A DNA stretch of 64,000 bases, taken from NCBI GenBank assembly GCA_900708905.1, contig CAADRB010000039.1, positions 1,007,599-1,071,598 of the forward strand. The letters run 5' to 3'. This stretch comes from Hymenolepis diminuta. Taxonomy: Eukaryota > Platyhelminthes > Cestoda > Cyclophyllidea > Hymenolepididae. The translations under genes were made by a program, and so were the position numbers. The number at the start of each line of letters is the position of its first letter. The first letter of the stretch is position 1. The notes below the pieces were generated by a model. That model was not told where the DNA came from and searched no databases. It saw only the letters and a program-made list of their open reading frames with translations. Of this stretch, positions 1 to 12,954 are shown in pieces.

Positions 1-2764
1 GAGGTGCTTTAGAGTTTTTACGTTATTTTTGAGGATTCTTTTAAGAAGTGATCTTGAATCGCAATGGTTGAGGAAGGCGTTCTATTAATTGTTACATACT
101 AGACCTCCGATTGGGGTTTTTGGAGCTATTGTTAGAGCATTGTTTTTTTTCATGTAGTTTTAGCATTGGGTTTTGCAAGTTTCCCACAACTGTGTTCACT
201 TTTTATTTCAGTTCATTTACAATTGAGGAGTACCCTCGTTATTTTAGAATGCTTTGCTTCTTTGTCTGGTTAGTTATTAGGGTCGGCATTCTGCTTGACC
301 CGCTGAAGTATGAGTAAGCGTTGAGTTCACAATACCTGAATAGAGCCAACCAAGTTGTATCGATTGCACAGGTATTATGAGAAAGCAGAGATCTGAATTA
401 TCTTTTAGGCTTTTTTATTCTTAAGGTCATGGAAACACGAGTGATAATACCACAAATGTTTGTCAGCTCCGCGCTACCGATGAAACCCAATTATGTGGTT
501 ATTTTTAACATCAGTTGCTGATATGATCGCCATTTTTTTAAGGTATGGTCTCTCAGCTTCAACTGCTGACTCAGTTAAGAGTTTCACTGCGCTTACTTGA
601 GCTCACTTAGCCACACTAATTTTACAACAAAGGAGCAGAACAGTTTATCAAATTATCATAGACTGATATCATTATCAATCAAGATGGCCATGAGTAGAAC
701 GCTTAGTATGGCGGGACACCAATGTTAACAGGTTCATGGGGCGTTTACTGATTTTGATGATCGAAGAGTAAAAAGCGTAGTCTTCATTTTAGAAGTGTAT
801 TGCGTCCACGAGCGGAGTAAAAATGATAAGAATTATGTAATGAGATTTAAGAGTTTCGGAAGTCGGTTAAGGATGACAATGCGAAGAAAAATTGTACACA
901 TTCCAATCACTGGATGGCATCTAAACACGCGAAGTGGCAAAATTTCCCAATAAGGGATGAAACGGGAGATCGAATAAGAGGTCAGGATTCTAAGAGTCTT
1001 GTTTAAGTTGAATTCTGTGAATATTAAGTTGTCCTCTCTCCCATTATGGCTATAATTTGCTTTCCAATGTCCAAGCGTTCCATATTTCTTGAACTTGTTC
1101 CCTGGATTTCTTGGTGATTTCATGTTCGCCATATTCGGGGCTTTTTGGTCAGTAGATTTAAACAACCAGTTGGGTATGCCATTTAGAATCGTTTATATCG
1201 TTTGGCCATTTCTACTTATAGCCAACATCAAATAGATAAGCCTAGTAAATCTCTTTTAAAGGAAACTATAATAAGGATTTAATATGATCGGAGTTTTAGC
1301 AGATAACAGAATATCTAAGCTCCTTGTAGTCTTACTGATGCTCATTTTACACATCCGATACTTAAGGTCTAGTAATGCTTGAGTGAAGGCCCATTTGATT
1401 GTGTCTGTCTATATAGGACTTTAATAAGTTATTAAGTTATAATTGAAAGTCATTAGATTTGAGTATTCAATATATTTCCTAGGAGTTATATCTGTTTTTC
1501 GCATTTTTGATACCAACAAAGGTTCTAAACTCTACCCACTTAAATCTTTAAGAAAGAGAAATTGAAGTCTGTAGCCGGAAAATGAGGCTTTCATTTTGGT
1601 ATTTCTTTTTTCTCATCCTTTCTGATATTCCGATTAGATATACCCCATTTTAAAGTTATCTAGTTTTTTTAATATTTTGAATAAACGACAGTGTAGATTT
1701 ATCCTGTTTATTCTCCTATTCTAACATTGATGTGCTCATTCGCTTCGTCAATAATTTTGAACTTTGGCTGCTCTTAGAAGTCATGTTTCCCTTTGAGTCA
1801 TCTTGAAATTTTTAGGCCCACGGCAGCAAATGCTTTTCTGTACTGCTCTTTGGAAGAAGAGGGATGCCAAGAGTGGTCCTTCAAACCACTTACTAGTTGA
1901 CTTTAAGGGTATATGCGCTATTACTTTATGAATATCTTCATATCGCTTATTTATCCATGGACCTTAAACTCTCCCCTAAACTGCAAACTAATATTGCCCA
2001 CTGTTTACATTAAAGCTCACTTAGCAACAGGTATGGAACAGTTTATCAGATTATCGTGGACAGATGTGGGAGCATAGTTGCTAAGACAGTTCAGAAAAGG
2101 ATGTTTGATTGGATCGACCATCAATGCTAGAAGTTTTATACGCCACAAACCATCTTTGGTGAGAGCAACAAGGAAGATAGTTTTTAATTTGAAAGGAAAT
2201 TTTTTCACCAAAGTTAGGAATAAAACATTAATAAAGACAGAGGAAGGTAATTTAAACAGCTGAGTTGATTTTTCTTGGATGAACCTTGGGCAGTGTTTCA
2301 GTGCGAACACTTTTAAATCTCTCTGCATTTTAATTGTTGCTTATGTACATTCACCTAAGCTTTAAATTTGTAGTAATACAAGTCTGGATGACCTATCAAA
2401 AGTGATAGAGACTCATGTCATTCAACTAACTCCTTTATGGATTAACATACTGATTAAAACTACATGAAGATGCCAATTTAGTGTAAGGTAATTTTGAATC
2501 ATCCTTCGTCATGTACTTGACATTTCTTTTCTTGAGAACTGATCAGCAATTCCAGCATACTTCTTCATTTCCCATGTCCTAAAAGACGATCATACAAAGT
2601 TTCTTTCTCCTTCCATTGACCTTTCATACGTGGTTTACAATATTCAAATCTCCTAGGATTCTCCATTTAGAAGGTTTTATACTATACTGAAAGAAACTTT
2701 ATGAACCACCTCCAAATGGACAGAAGAGTAGCTGGAGATTAATTTGCTAGTGTTCATTTATATC
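1..2764. other. AT-rich intergenic DNA, no gene seen
   Basis: Only short frames (up to 110 codons at 1165-833, minus) without domains, and the short repeat near 581 and 2010. Nothing else is supported. Confidence 0.6.
581..690 (+). repeat. Short dispersed repeat (pairs with 2010-2080)
   Basis: GAGCTCACTTAGCCACA...GAACAGTTTATCAAATTATCA here matches AAGCTCACTTAGCAACAGG...GAACAGTTTATCAGATTATCG near 2012-2055. Only about 70 bases align. Confidence 0.3.
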
Positions 2765-3560
2765 ATGGTGAAACATCCCGACACATAGGAAATTGCCAGA
2801 GCGAAAATATAAATATGGAAAATTATTTTACTTTTTTCTTTGCCTAATTTAATATTTATTCAGTGTTTTCTTTTCATTTCGATAAATAACTATTAACTTT
2901 TAAAATGTATATATGAACAAATATGAACAATATACAATACCTAGCTCGATTTGAACTATAATAATTGTTCACTTTAAAAATGAGAACTTGTGTTTTTCCT
3001 TTAACTGGCCGGGATATCGACTTGTAGATCGCAAAAGGAATTCGTATAGAGGGAGTACGTTCACCTTTATAGGGGAGTAGGCGGCATAAATGAGCCAGAG
3101 TCAGGAGAAGCCTACTTCTTCTGAGCTCGAGAATAATCAGATCACGTACTTTTTCAAGTTGGAGTTCCTTCAGACTTGTTCTTTCATTTATGTCTTGATT
3201 TTACAGAAAATCTTGGTAACAAACTTTCATTTTATTTTTCAGCCATCCTCTTTTTACGTAATTTTTGTGACATCAGTTTGCAGATCAACCTTGGGTTTGC
3301 GATGATCGATCTGTCGATATCCTCTTACCTCGTTTTCATTTGCAAAGTTTCGATGATATCAAGGCTTCCGCGTTTAACTTGCTTTTTACACACACATTTC
3401 AGTTACGGTTGACGTTCAATAGTGCGGGGATTCATCATTCAAATTTCGCCTCCTTTTTCGCCGAAAACATATTTAGCATCCCCTGCAAGTTCATCTTTAT
3501 TTAGTGCTGTCATTTGTATCCCATCGATAATATCTTCACACTAAGATGGAAAGCCGAAAA
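2765..3560 (+). repeat. Dispersed repeat, copy A (pairs with 16525-17030)
   Basis: Shared landmarks with copy B, in order: GAAACATCC..ACACATAGGAA, AGAGGGAG, AG(G/T)GGAGTA, AGTCAGG, CCTACTTC.TCTGA, TTGGTAACAAACTTTCAT against TGTGTGACAAGTTTTCAT, GATGATCGATC.GTC and TCAGTT.. GGTTGA.GTTCA. Divergence is high with small indels. A 71-codon open frame at 3090 lies inside but its conservation in copy B is poor. This may be a transposon UTR. Confidence 0.4.
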
Positions 3561-6529
3561 GCGGCTTCCGAAGTTTGAGAGTTCCCTGAAGTTAATGGCC
3601 GCCGATTTGGTCTTTATATCTACTTATGGCAAACGGTTATGAAATCTGCACTTATGTGTTTGTTCAGTGTGTAGCGTGGCATATGGAAATTAATTTTCCC
3701 TCATCAAGCGATCAAGCCTCTTTGACATATTTTCGTATATTCGATTGTGTTAGTATATTTTAAGCTGGTGGAGAAAAATCGCGCAAAATTCGTGAGAACT
3801 AGTACATCAAACAAGAATTTTATTTTGAGGAGAGAAATACCGCTATCTCATTCTCTTTTCGATAAAGTTATTTTTGGTCAGAATAAGCTAATGAATATGA
3901 TTTAAAACAGGTACCCAAAGGATGTAAATACAAAATCAAGGAAACAGTGTATTTGAAAAGCAGCTTCCTATAAAGACATCCATACTTTTAAATGTTTAAG
4001 AGCACATCATGTTATCGGCGCATTCTGCAGTTCGAAATCCATTTTTCAACTGTAAACATAGTGTAGGTTCATTACAGAATCAGGATCGTTACGGTTCAAA
4101 GACCGCTAAGAACTGCCATGCAAACTTCAAAGTCAAGGGTTATAAAATGCAATCCCGAGGGGTTTAAGAAATGCAGGCTAATGCGAATGTAAAATTGAAT
4201 TTCAAATACGCTTTAATAATATCTGCGTTCTTCCCATTTCCTATTTTTTAATAATTAAATTGATTTTGAAAATTGGGAGTTAATACTCAATTACTCAGTG
4301 CATATTCTTTAATTTCTTGGATTTCTGTAATTAATATAATTAATTTTATAAATTGAAATGAGAAATATGGATAAATTTTAATGACAGTTAAACTTTCGTA
4401 TATTTACACTAAATAAAATTTAACTGATAGAATATTTACATTACTTCTAATTACACTTGCAGTCTAAATAGTTTGTGTCACTTAAGATCTACGCGGTGCT
4501 TACCGAACTTGCCACTAAATCAGAATTTGTTGACTTCAAGTCCCAGTGACTAATAGGCCGATTAATGATTGATGATCAGCCACCAAACTTTGACCGCCTT
4601 CGACATGGACTTAATCATAATGGCAAAGTAAATAAGCATCCAAGTGCGGGGGTTTAGAGACAAAAATTTTGTCGAATAGGTCACTGATAACCAGTATTTA
4701 TCGATACAGCTTGGACGAAACAGGTGCTAATGTCATGAAGCTTCAATTTAAAAGGCGGAAACTTTAAATATAAGACTTTTATTGGTGGTAAGAGATAGGC
4801 GTCTTTCCGCGTCTGTCGAGTTTGTAAATTCAGGATAATTGCTTGCTTTATTAGTCGGCTGCATTACATTCAATAAATAAGAAAATTGATTAAATACAAT
4901 ATAATAAAATACAATTTATCCAAAATGAAAATATACAGTAATCGATAATATATTTATTAGACCGAAAGGATGACGCAATTTTAGAATTTCGATTTGGAAA
5001 AGAAGGTGAAGTTCTCTTGAATTCGAATAGCGATTGAACCTAAATCGGTTTTTAAGTGAAAAATACCACTGGATTCAAGTTTTTTCAAGAACGAAGGTTT
5101 CTTTTAAAATGCATTTTTCAGGTCTCGCGTTTCACTCTGACAAAACGCATTTTGATTTTGAAAAAGCATAGTGATTTACGAAACTTCAGAACTTTTTTCG
5201 AAATACCTATCTTATGGATCAAATACGTGTGCAAGCGCCTTTATATCGAACTTCAACCTTTGGATTCATAGCTGTTCACTAATTTCTTAACTGGTAATTG
5301 AGTAAATGTGGAGTTAATGTTCTTACGGAATGTGTGAGTCAGGCTGGAAGACTCAGAGCTTTCAGTTTTATATTTGTTGGAGATCAAATTTCAATTATTT
5401 TCGTTCCGAAAAGATATGTTGAGTTCTAAGTTAGTTTGGAAGGCTTTTGAGTGGACATCTGTTTTCAAAATTGAAGGTGGGCGTTCTGCAGCCACGTGCG
5501 TCTAATATTACATCCTATTATTAGAAATCCCTTTGGACAAACTCTGTCGAGTTCTGCTATTTTAAAATCATGTAATCTGTTATCACCTGACTATAACTGT
5601 AAATCTGAAGATGGAAGTCGCGCCTGATATCCCTCAAATCACCTTTTCCCTCCCCTAAATGATACCCATTATCCAGACCATATTTTTGATACAACCTTCT
5701 GTTCAGTTGGATCAAATAAACCTTGAAAAATGCACAATTAAGACAGCTTTCATAAGATAGGAATGATATATTTGAAAGAATATTTTTAGGAAAGAACGGG
5801 AGGTAACAGCCATCTTGTAAACATCAAGTTATGAAAGTGATTCAGTGGGGAAGTAAAGTTCACAACACGGGTGTCTGATAAAAGAGAAAATCGAAAATTG
5901 CTTAAAGGCCGGAGCAATGAGTTAAACACACAATTGTGTGAAGATTACAAGTTGAATGAAAATAGGTGAGCGGATCACAACAACAGATAACACTGGTGTG
6001 GAATTAAGTCACTAGAAACACGCCCCTCAGTGGTCATAGAATCGAACTTCAATCCTTGTAACTCATAATCCTTAACGATATTCCCTCAAACTGCTTGAGA
6101 TTGAGCAGATTAAACGAAGTATGCGTCTTGCTTCCATTCGATTATTAACTGTAAGAGATACTGAATTGTTGCCATACTTTATCAGTACAATAAAACCTAT
6201 AAAAATAAATGGTTAGTAAGTTGTCAGATGATTTAATTTTTTCCACGTTTTGTTCGATGTTGATTCAGCAGATTTAAATAGAGAGACCGGCTATTTATTT
6301 CTCTGTACTTCTTCCCTTAATCTGGTGGTGCTGTCAAAATTGCTTGCTCTCAACTAACTGAGAATCACAGTAATATGTTTAAAAGGAAATTAATTTTTTA
6401 TACAATTAAACCTAATCAATCTTTTGCATTAGGTATAAAACCTTTTCTTAGCAGCAGTTTTTCTGTAAATTACAACATCACTGAAAAATAAAGATATACA
6501 GTTTGATTATTACAAGATATTCTCTTCAG
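3561..6529. other. AT-rich intergenic DNA, no gene seen
   Basis: No frame with recognisable protein features and no RNA gene found. The stretch ends at the acceptor of the small two-exon candidate. Confidence 0.6.
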
Positions 6530-6530
6530 G

Positions 6531-6809
6531 ATGCAAACGATTCATAAAGAATGGATATTACACATATGCGCCCGGTCTCTGCACAGAACCAAGTCATCGG
6601 GGGAGAATTATGAACAGCGGGATGGAAAAGCGGGTAAGTAAATGAGAAGGAGGAGGTCAGACAATTTTTGACTACCTGCATCCATTGATATTCCCCAATT
6701 TCCACTAGAAAGATTTGCACTGCTGCTTGCACTGGAACTGGCAGCGACCGCTGCAGCTGCTGCCGCTTTCTACGTATTGTATGCATATATGTATGCATGT
6801 ATATATTGA
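6531..6809 (+). CDS. Possible small single-pass membrane protein, 2 exons, 67 aa
   Basis: A G+C-rich island in AT-rich DNA carries a good acceptor (ttctcttcag, ending 6529), then an ATG one base later. An open frame runs to a strong donor (GCGG|gtaagt, exon end 6633). A 75-nt intron ends at ccactag (6708), and a second exon continues in phase to TGA at 6807-6809. The predicted protein has a basic/polar N-terminal half (KEWILHICARSLHRTKSS) and one Ala/Leu-rich hydrophobic helix (LALELAATAAAAAFYVLYAY). AATAAA follows at 6976-6981. I recognise no family. Two cautions: another plus-strand frame of exon 1 is also open, and the minus strand of 6679-6768 has an exon-like Ala/Ser-rich frame bounded by tacgtag and gtagtc. 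Transcript evidence is needed to choose. Confidence 0.33.
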
Positions 6810-9224
6810 GTGGGCAGTACTAACTAATACCACTCGAGCTTTCTAAGCCTAAAATTTTATCTTCGGATACAAGCATGTAAAGAAGAAATTGGTAATGTAA
6901 CCTCAATTCTTATTTTTTTGCCCTGCTGAATGTGCACATTCACTTTATTATGCCAAATTGAATGCGGCTCAAAGAAATAAAGGGAAAATATTCTAATGAA
7001 TACGAACTTCAAAGCTAAACATTACAAGTCATAACTGAAAAAGAAAATCGAAATGAAAAAGTTGTCGAAAGGCCTCCCAGAGCTCTCTCTTAAATCTACC
7101 AGGATTTGTAAACTATGCATCTCTTTGTCCAATTCGTATACTCGATGTGATCTTTCAGTAAATGATGTCATTATTGTTATTATTATAACATTGCTTATTG
7201 AAATTTGCCAACTTAAGTAATAAGCTGTAAATCTAAACTTTTATCATCTCAACGCTCTACAACAATAAAGATGGGATTGTTGGTTTCTTCTGGTATAAAA
7301 TAAACTGGTACTGATCTCTGAAATTTGTGAAAGAGAATTCAATTCTTCATTCATAAAATTTTGCTCTAGTTGTCTCTTTAACCGATCTTTAACCGAAAGC
7401 AACCTCTCAAGTTTTCTGAAGGACTAACAATGATAAATTGCAACTCTAGGTTCAGAGAAATCTCTGCTTTTCAAGAACTAAATTCTTCACTCACCTCAGC
7501 AACTGTAGTATTAAAGCCTTATTTTATTAAGAACAATAATTAATTGTTTTAATTATCAAACAGACTAAATCAAATGTGATGAAGTAACCACTATTTTCGT
7601 CGGGTATTCGTATGCCAATGTCGAAATTACAATAATTAACGTTCTACTTAACATTTAAAAGTATAAATATGAATTTAGAATTTAATGGATGATTTAAAAC
7701 AGATTCGAGTTATTTTAATGCACATTTCTTAAGAAAAATATCACAAATTCATTCTAAATTACAAATTTTACTTTACATGTGAATGAAATATTTCAAAATG
7801 AAACATCAGATTTTGTTCGCTGACATTTAAACCTAATTATTTACATCCGGCGAATGCTTTTTCGTTGCTCGTTTATATACATTCCAAAGTGAATTCAAGT
7901 TTGTTTAAATGTGATCCTCTTTCTTTGGCAGATATTCCAGATCAACTAAAAGTTTCAAGTCATCTGGTTTTTAAGAAGATCTCTGGTTGATGTTTTTTTA
8001 GCCAAGACATTACAGCAAAATACTTTTATAAGTTTTAATTGTGGGATAGCATATGAACATGCAAAGTAGTAATGCAGTTCAGTAAGGGATGAAAAGGGAG
8101 TGACGTCGAATAGAAGAACAGAATGGAATCAGGATGTTTAGAGCTTTTTTCGATTTGATTATGTCCGCGGTATGTAGAGCGGGTTTTCCAGTAGATTTCA
8201 TTGGATGTATGTTCGTGCCAATTTTATCTATTTTCATCTTCATACCGCCATGGGCAGGAAGATGAGATGTATATGACCAATACATTTGAGTCGATACAGT
8301 GGTGGTGATTGATATTAGATTAAAGGTTTATAAATCTTTATCAAATCGACCAGTGATTCATGACAGTAATACCAATGATTACTCACATTTTAGCTGCGTC
8401 CCACGTCCAGACTCAAAGAAATTAAGAGGAACCTGATGATAATGAGGGTACTACTTGCAAAGAATTAGGAAGATGAAACAATCACCATTTGTATCTGTCA
8501 GATGCTAATTGGTAAAGCAAGCCTTAATTTGGGTTGCCTTCTTTTTTAAAATTTGTTCTTCATAAAATGTACTTGCAGAAATATTCACGCATGCCATTCA
8601 TTTAATTTCAGATACAAAATAAATTACCTAATTATTACCTTTTATGATTTCCAAGTCAAATGTGTATTATGGCCTTTCCACTATTGTAATAAGGATATCT
8701 GATAACAACGGATTTAAGGCTGTCCAAACGATGTGGGAAGATCAACCTTAGGAGATTCAAGACGTGCGAAAAAATAGTCCAGCAGGTCCCTCTGGGAAAT
8801 CCCTCGGACAAACTTCATTGGAGAAAACTACGCCTTTGAGTTGCGGCGGTACAAAGTTAGAGCTGTTTATTACTTTTAATATGCCCCCAGTATTAGACTA
8901 CTAACCATAAAACCTGGGATGATTCAAAACTCAACCACCCCTTACTGCTAAATTGCCAGCCGCAGTTTGTACCCCAAATTCAAAAGATTGAGATGTGCCT
9001 GAATAAATCTGTTTATGTATGGTACAAAGGGGGTGTGTTGCGGGGGTCTGTTTCAAATAGTATTAACTGACTACTAATAAAGGCAAAAGGGAGTTCTGTA
9101 TCCAAAATTTATGACAGGATACATAATTATTATCAATTCGAGAGACTACCAAAATTTGATGAGTGATATGTCAGGCTGCTATGAAAATTCGCTCAAGTTC
9201 TTGGTATGAAAAGAAAAAGGATCA

Positions 9225-9665
9225 AAGCCTACACAAAGTCATGGCTAATATGAAAAAAAGCATTGGTCTGACTGGTTTAACGTGGTCGAAATAACAATCA
9301 CAATCGATTTCCATCTCTAAAAGCGTAAATCTCCGTCTCAAGGAAATTCGGGCGAAAACGGCGAAGTGCGAAGCTGTCAACGGTGTACTAATATTTATAG
9401 AAAGGAAAACAATGATCCGCACTATCGACAAGATCATTTGTACTTTGGCACAATGGTCATCAGACTTCCGGTCCCCAATTTCCGGTTGTTTTAAGTTTTG
9501 CAAAAGGTACGAGTAGTTAAAACGTCCTATATCGAAATAGCACTCCCAATAATTGCGTTTGATTCAAAGGGAGTTTTTTCAAAGCACTTCTTGAAAGAGC
9601 AGTAACAGCACCACATAGTTGTCTGAGCTGAATAGAGGAAAAGTAGAAATCCCGAATTCTATGGA
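9225..9665 (+). repeat. Dispersed repeat, copy A (pairs with 13755-14150)
   Basis: Shares with copy B the blocks AAGCGTAA.TCCG, CAAAA..C(A/G)G(C/T)GAAG(T/C)GCG, CTTC..GT(C/G)CC(C/T)AATTTCCG, TTTTAAG, TTGAAAGAGCAGTA and GAGCTG...CCCGATTC or CCCGAATTC. No conserved protein was seen on either strand. Confidence 0.4.
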
Positions 9666-9910
9666 ATAAATTTCTCTATCCCTTTCAAAAGTCATTCCTT
9701 ATTACTACACTTTCATTTGTCCGATTAGTATAATCTATTAATTAACAGACATTTTCGTGTGCGTATCATTCTGATTATCACAATTTATAAAATCTTTCGA
9801 CTAAGGCAACGCTTTTCGGCTGCATTCGTGGAAGTTGAACAAATTCAAAGGAATGACCCCCAAAAGTGCGTGCACAAGACCATAATTTTGAGGGCAGCTG
9901 AGGTTACACA

Positions 9911-9925
9911 GAGAGAGAGAGAGAG
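9911..9925. repeat. (GA)7 microsatellite
   Basis: Fifteen bases of alternating GA within otherwise non-repetitive DNA. Confidence 0.9.
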
Positions 9926-12900
9926 ATCTAAGCGCGAACGGTCGGGACGACATTTACCTTGGATTAAAGGCACTGGTAGGTTGTCTTCTGATGTTATCTC
10001 AACTTCATGTGTGAAAATTTTAACTCATTCTAGTTTATTGTTGTTTTATTAAAAAAATATTAACACTTTTTTCAAATTGTGATCTTGTCAATAATAACAA
10101 AACTGTTATTATCATGGTTCAAGGTAAAATTAACATTCATATAAATATTTTCACACATTTTCCAAAACCACGCAAAATTTTGCGCCTGTTCTATTTCATA
10201 CCTGATACTGATAGAAAAGTTCACTTGGATAAAAGGATTGCATTCACTAACGTTTTCTCTGTCTCATTCAGTTCAACTTCGCCTGAATTCAGAATAAAGA
10301 GTTTAAAGAATTGGGTGATGGTGATGCGATCATCTTTGGACTTACACAGTCATTAGTTAATAAAAGCAGGAAAGATTTTGTGACGATGATATATGAAAAG
10401 ATACTAGAAGAGTAGGTTTTCGGAAACCCTTACCATCTGTGTTTTTGAGAGAATGAATCCTCTAAGTCATTTAGGATCTTTTAAGGTAGAGCAAATATAT
10501 CCTAAGAGAGTTTGTTTTAACTCTTATTTTGAATAGATAGTTACCTCGATGAATGTATTATGCTTTCCATACCTAAGATTCATATATTTTCATTATATCA
10601 CAAAAACCTACATATTTTTCATAGTGAAAATAGAACGATGGAGTAAATTAGGGCACTATGTATGTTCTAAGCATTTTACGTTAAACAAATAATTAGGTTA
10701 ATTGAACCATAACAAATTCTGAATAAATAGGGAAGTTATATAAGTCTCTGTTTCATAGCCATCATAATCGCGTTATTGTTATTACTCGCGGCATGGTAGA
10801 TAGAAGGAAAAATAATACAGTCTAGCATGGACCCGGCATGGAGGGGGTAAATTAGAATTAGAAATCTGTAGCGGATTCTGTACAAATAAACCCTGGACTA
10901 AACCTTAGTAATCCTCTTTAAAGTCAACCAAGCTGCGGACAAGTGTAACAAGCCTCTATCAAAGTCCTTTGGTATAAATTGCCTCCAAACTAGTGAAAAC
11001 ACGGGAGATCTGATGTGGGGTTTTTATTAAACATGCTTAGTCATAGTGAATATTGATCGCTGATTGGCTAGGAGTTCTTTGTAGCACATCCGCGCTCGCT
11101 CGATACGCGATCGGTAGCATGTGCTCACTTTCCAGGATGTTCTAGCGAACGAGAGATTCCTTTGATCAACCTTGGCAGGGTTTTATACTCCACAAATTAA
11201 AGTCCGGATGATAGAGTAGTCCTAAAAAATTCGACCTTTGGATTCAATTTGAACATTTTTATTTCTTAATTTTTGTCCATTACTTCATATTCTAAGATTA
11301 CTCATTTCAAGATCCATTTCCTGAGTGAATTCATGTTCGCTGTGTCTTGAGCGTATAGACTAATTACTTAATTAGGATAGTTGGCCAATCACCTCAGATA
11401 CATTTCTGTCTTCTTATCGTCAAGACACATTAGTAGACTGACAAGAACTAACATGACTTTAATTCAACAACAAAATTATCTAGAGTTCACCTGAAGCGAA
11501 CTCTAATAACAATGGGCATTGCATAGTTATATGAACAAAACATCTGACTTAAGATAACTGAACTTCATCGGGATTAAGGGCGAAATATTGTACTTTGTAG
11601 AAGTGAAGTGCACGCCTAATTAGTGCGCATATGTGTATGTATTTGTTTACATCATCCACTTTTACTGCAAGTTCACAGTTATAAAACCTAATCAACAGTA
11701 ACCTAGCATTTCTATTAGGAATGTCACTGTCAAGATCCGGTTGTCAGGGCGCACCCTGTTTACGGTAACCAGAGATATTAAAATTGAGTTCCATTCTCTG
11801 AGAAATGCTGTTTTTGTGAATTCTCATCAAAAATTGTGTTTGGAGACGTTCAAGTTCAATATCCGAGATCGTATCAAAGTGAATCGACATGTGTTTATAG
11901 TCCAGATCTCTCATTTCCCGGTGTTCGTTTACCCCAAGGATTGATAGTACTTAATATTTGAAAATTTTGAAAACTTTTCATTTCCAATGTCATTATCGAG
12001 ATCCGGTTGGTATGATTCAAATGTCGAGGACAGGTATATAATGATCAAAGGACGTTTTCTAATCTCTTAAATATCCAACAATCTTGAACAATGACAATTT
12101 TAAACATCATGGAAACATTTAACTTCAATTAGATGAGATTTGAACATACGAAAATTTTAATAGGCTAACTTTTGCAAATAGAGGAATATCCAAATGACGA
12201 GTCAATGAGCACCGAAATAGATTTGAGAATAAATGAAGATATTACTATTTTTATAAATATTTTACAATTATTCAAAACAATTACACGCAATGGGATGTCA
12301 AAGCGCTTTAAAACACTTGCTTGCGACATGGGAAGTTTTCGGATAAAAATGCCAACATTTCCTTGAAATCGAGTAGCAATCGGCAGTATCTAGAATAGAC
12401 AGATGTTCTCTGGGTGCTTTCTAGCCTTTTTCATTACGTTACGCGGTGGGTATGTAAAATTGGACGATTTTGCTAGATCTCATCCTCATACCAGCGGAGC
12501 AGTATGATGACAGTAGATTCTAATTTAATCCCATTCTATTTTTCTTGTGCTAGACAATCGTGCTTAAAGATTGACGAAATCGGTGGGCGACAATTTATTC
12601 AATCATTAAATAAAGTGGAAATGATAGAGAGAGTTTGAAATTCCTTATTTAGTCTCCCTCATAATTTGATCTTTTTCACTCGGATTAGGATTCTGTTCAC
12701 ATAGATATTAAATGAGTACAATTTCCAACAATCTTAAGTGATTGAATTTTAAGGAAAACATGACTCTAACCGCAAAATGAACCACGAAGATATTGTGGCT
12801 TCAAGACGGAAATTCCCTAGTTTGCCTTTCTTCCCCCCTAGCACGTACTATATTGAAAACTATGTTCAAATAGTGTATGTAAATTCGAATTGTGAAGCAG

Positions 12901-12954
12901 AATCGAATCTGTTTAAAGCCTGTTTGATTTCACTTATTTTCAGGCACCTACGAG

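Larger units (their letters stand above)
6810..12954. other. Intergenic DNA between the small candidate gene and VAL
   Basis: Holds the dispersed repeat at 9225-9665 and a GA microsatellite at 9911. Around 11086-11133 there is a 7-bp inverted repeat (AGCACAT ... ATGTGCT) around CG-rich sequence. Open frames here are short and without domains. The VAL promoter is expected near 12.7-12.9 kb but no clear element was found. Confidence 0.55.

Noticed and set aside
11080..11140. CG-rich hairpin-like sequence with AGCACAT ... ATGTGCT
   Set aside because: Only seven paired bases and no consistent inner stem; not called as an RNA.
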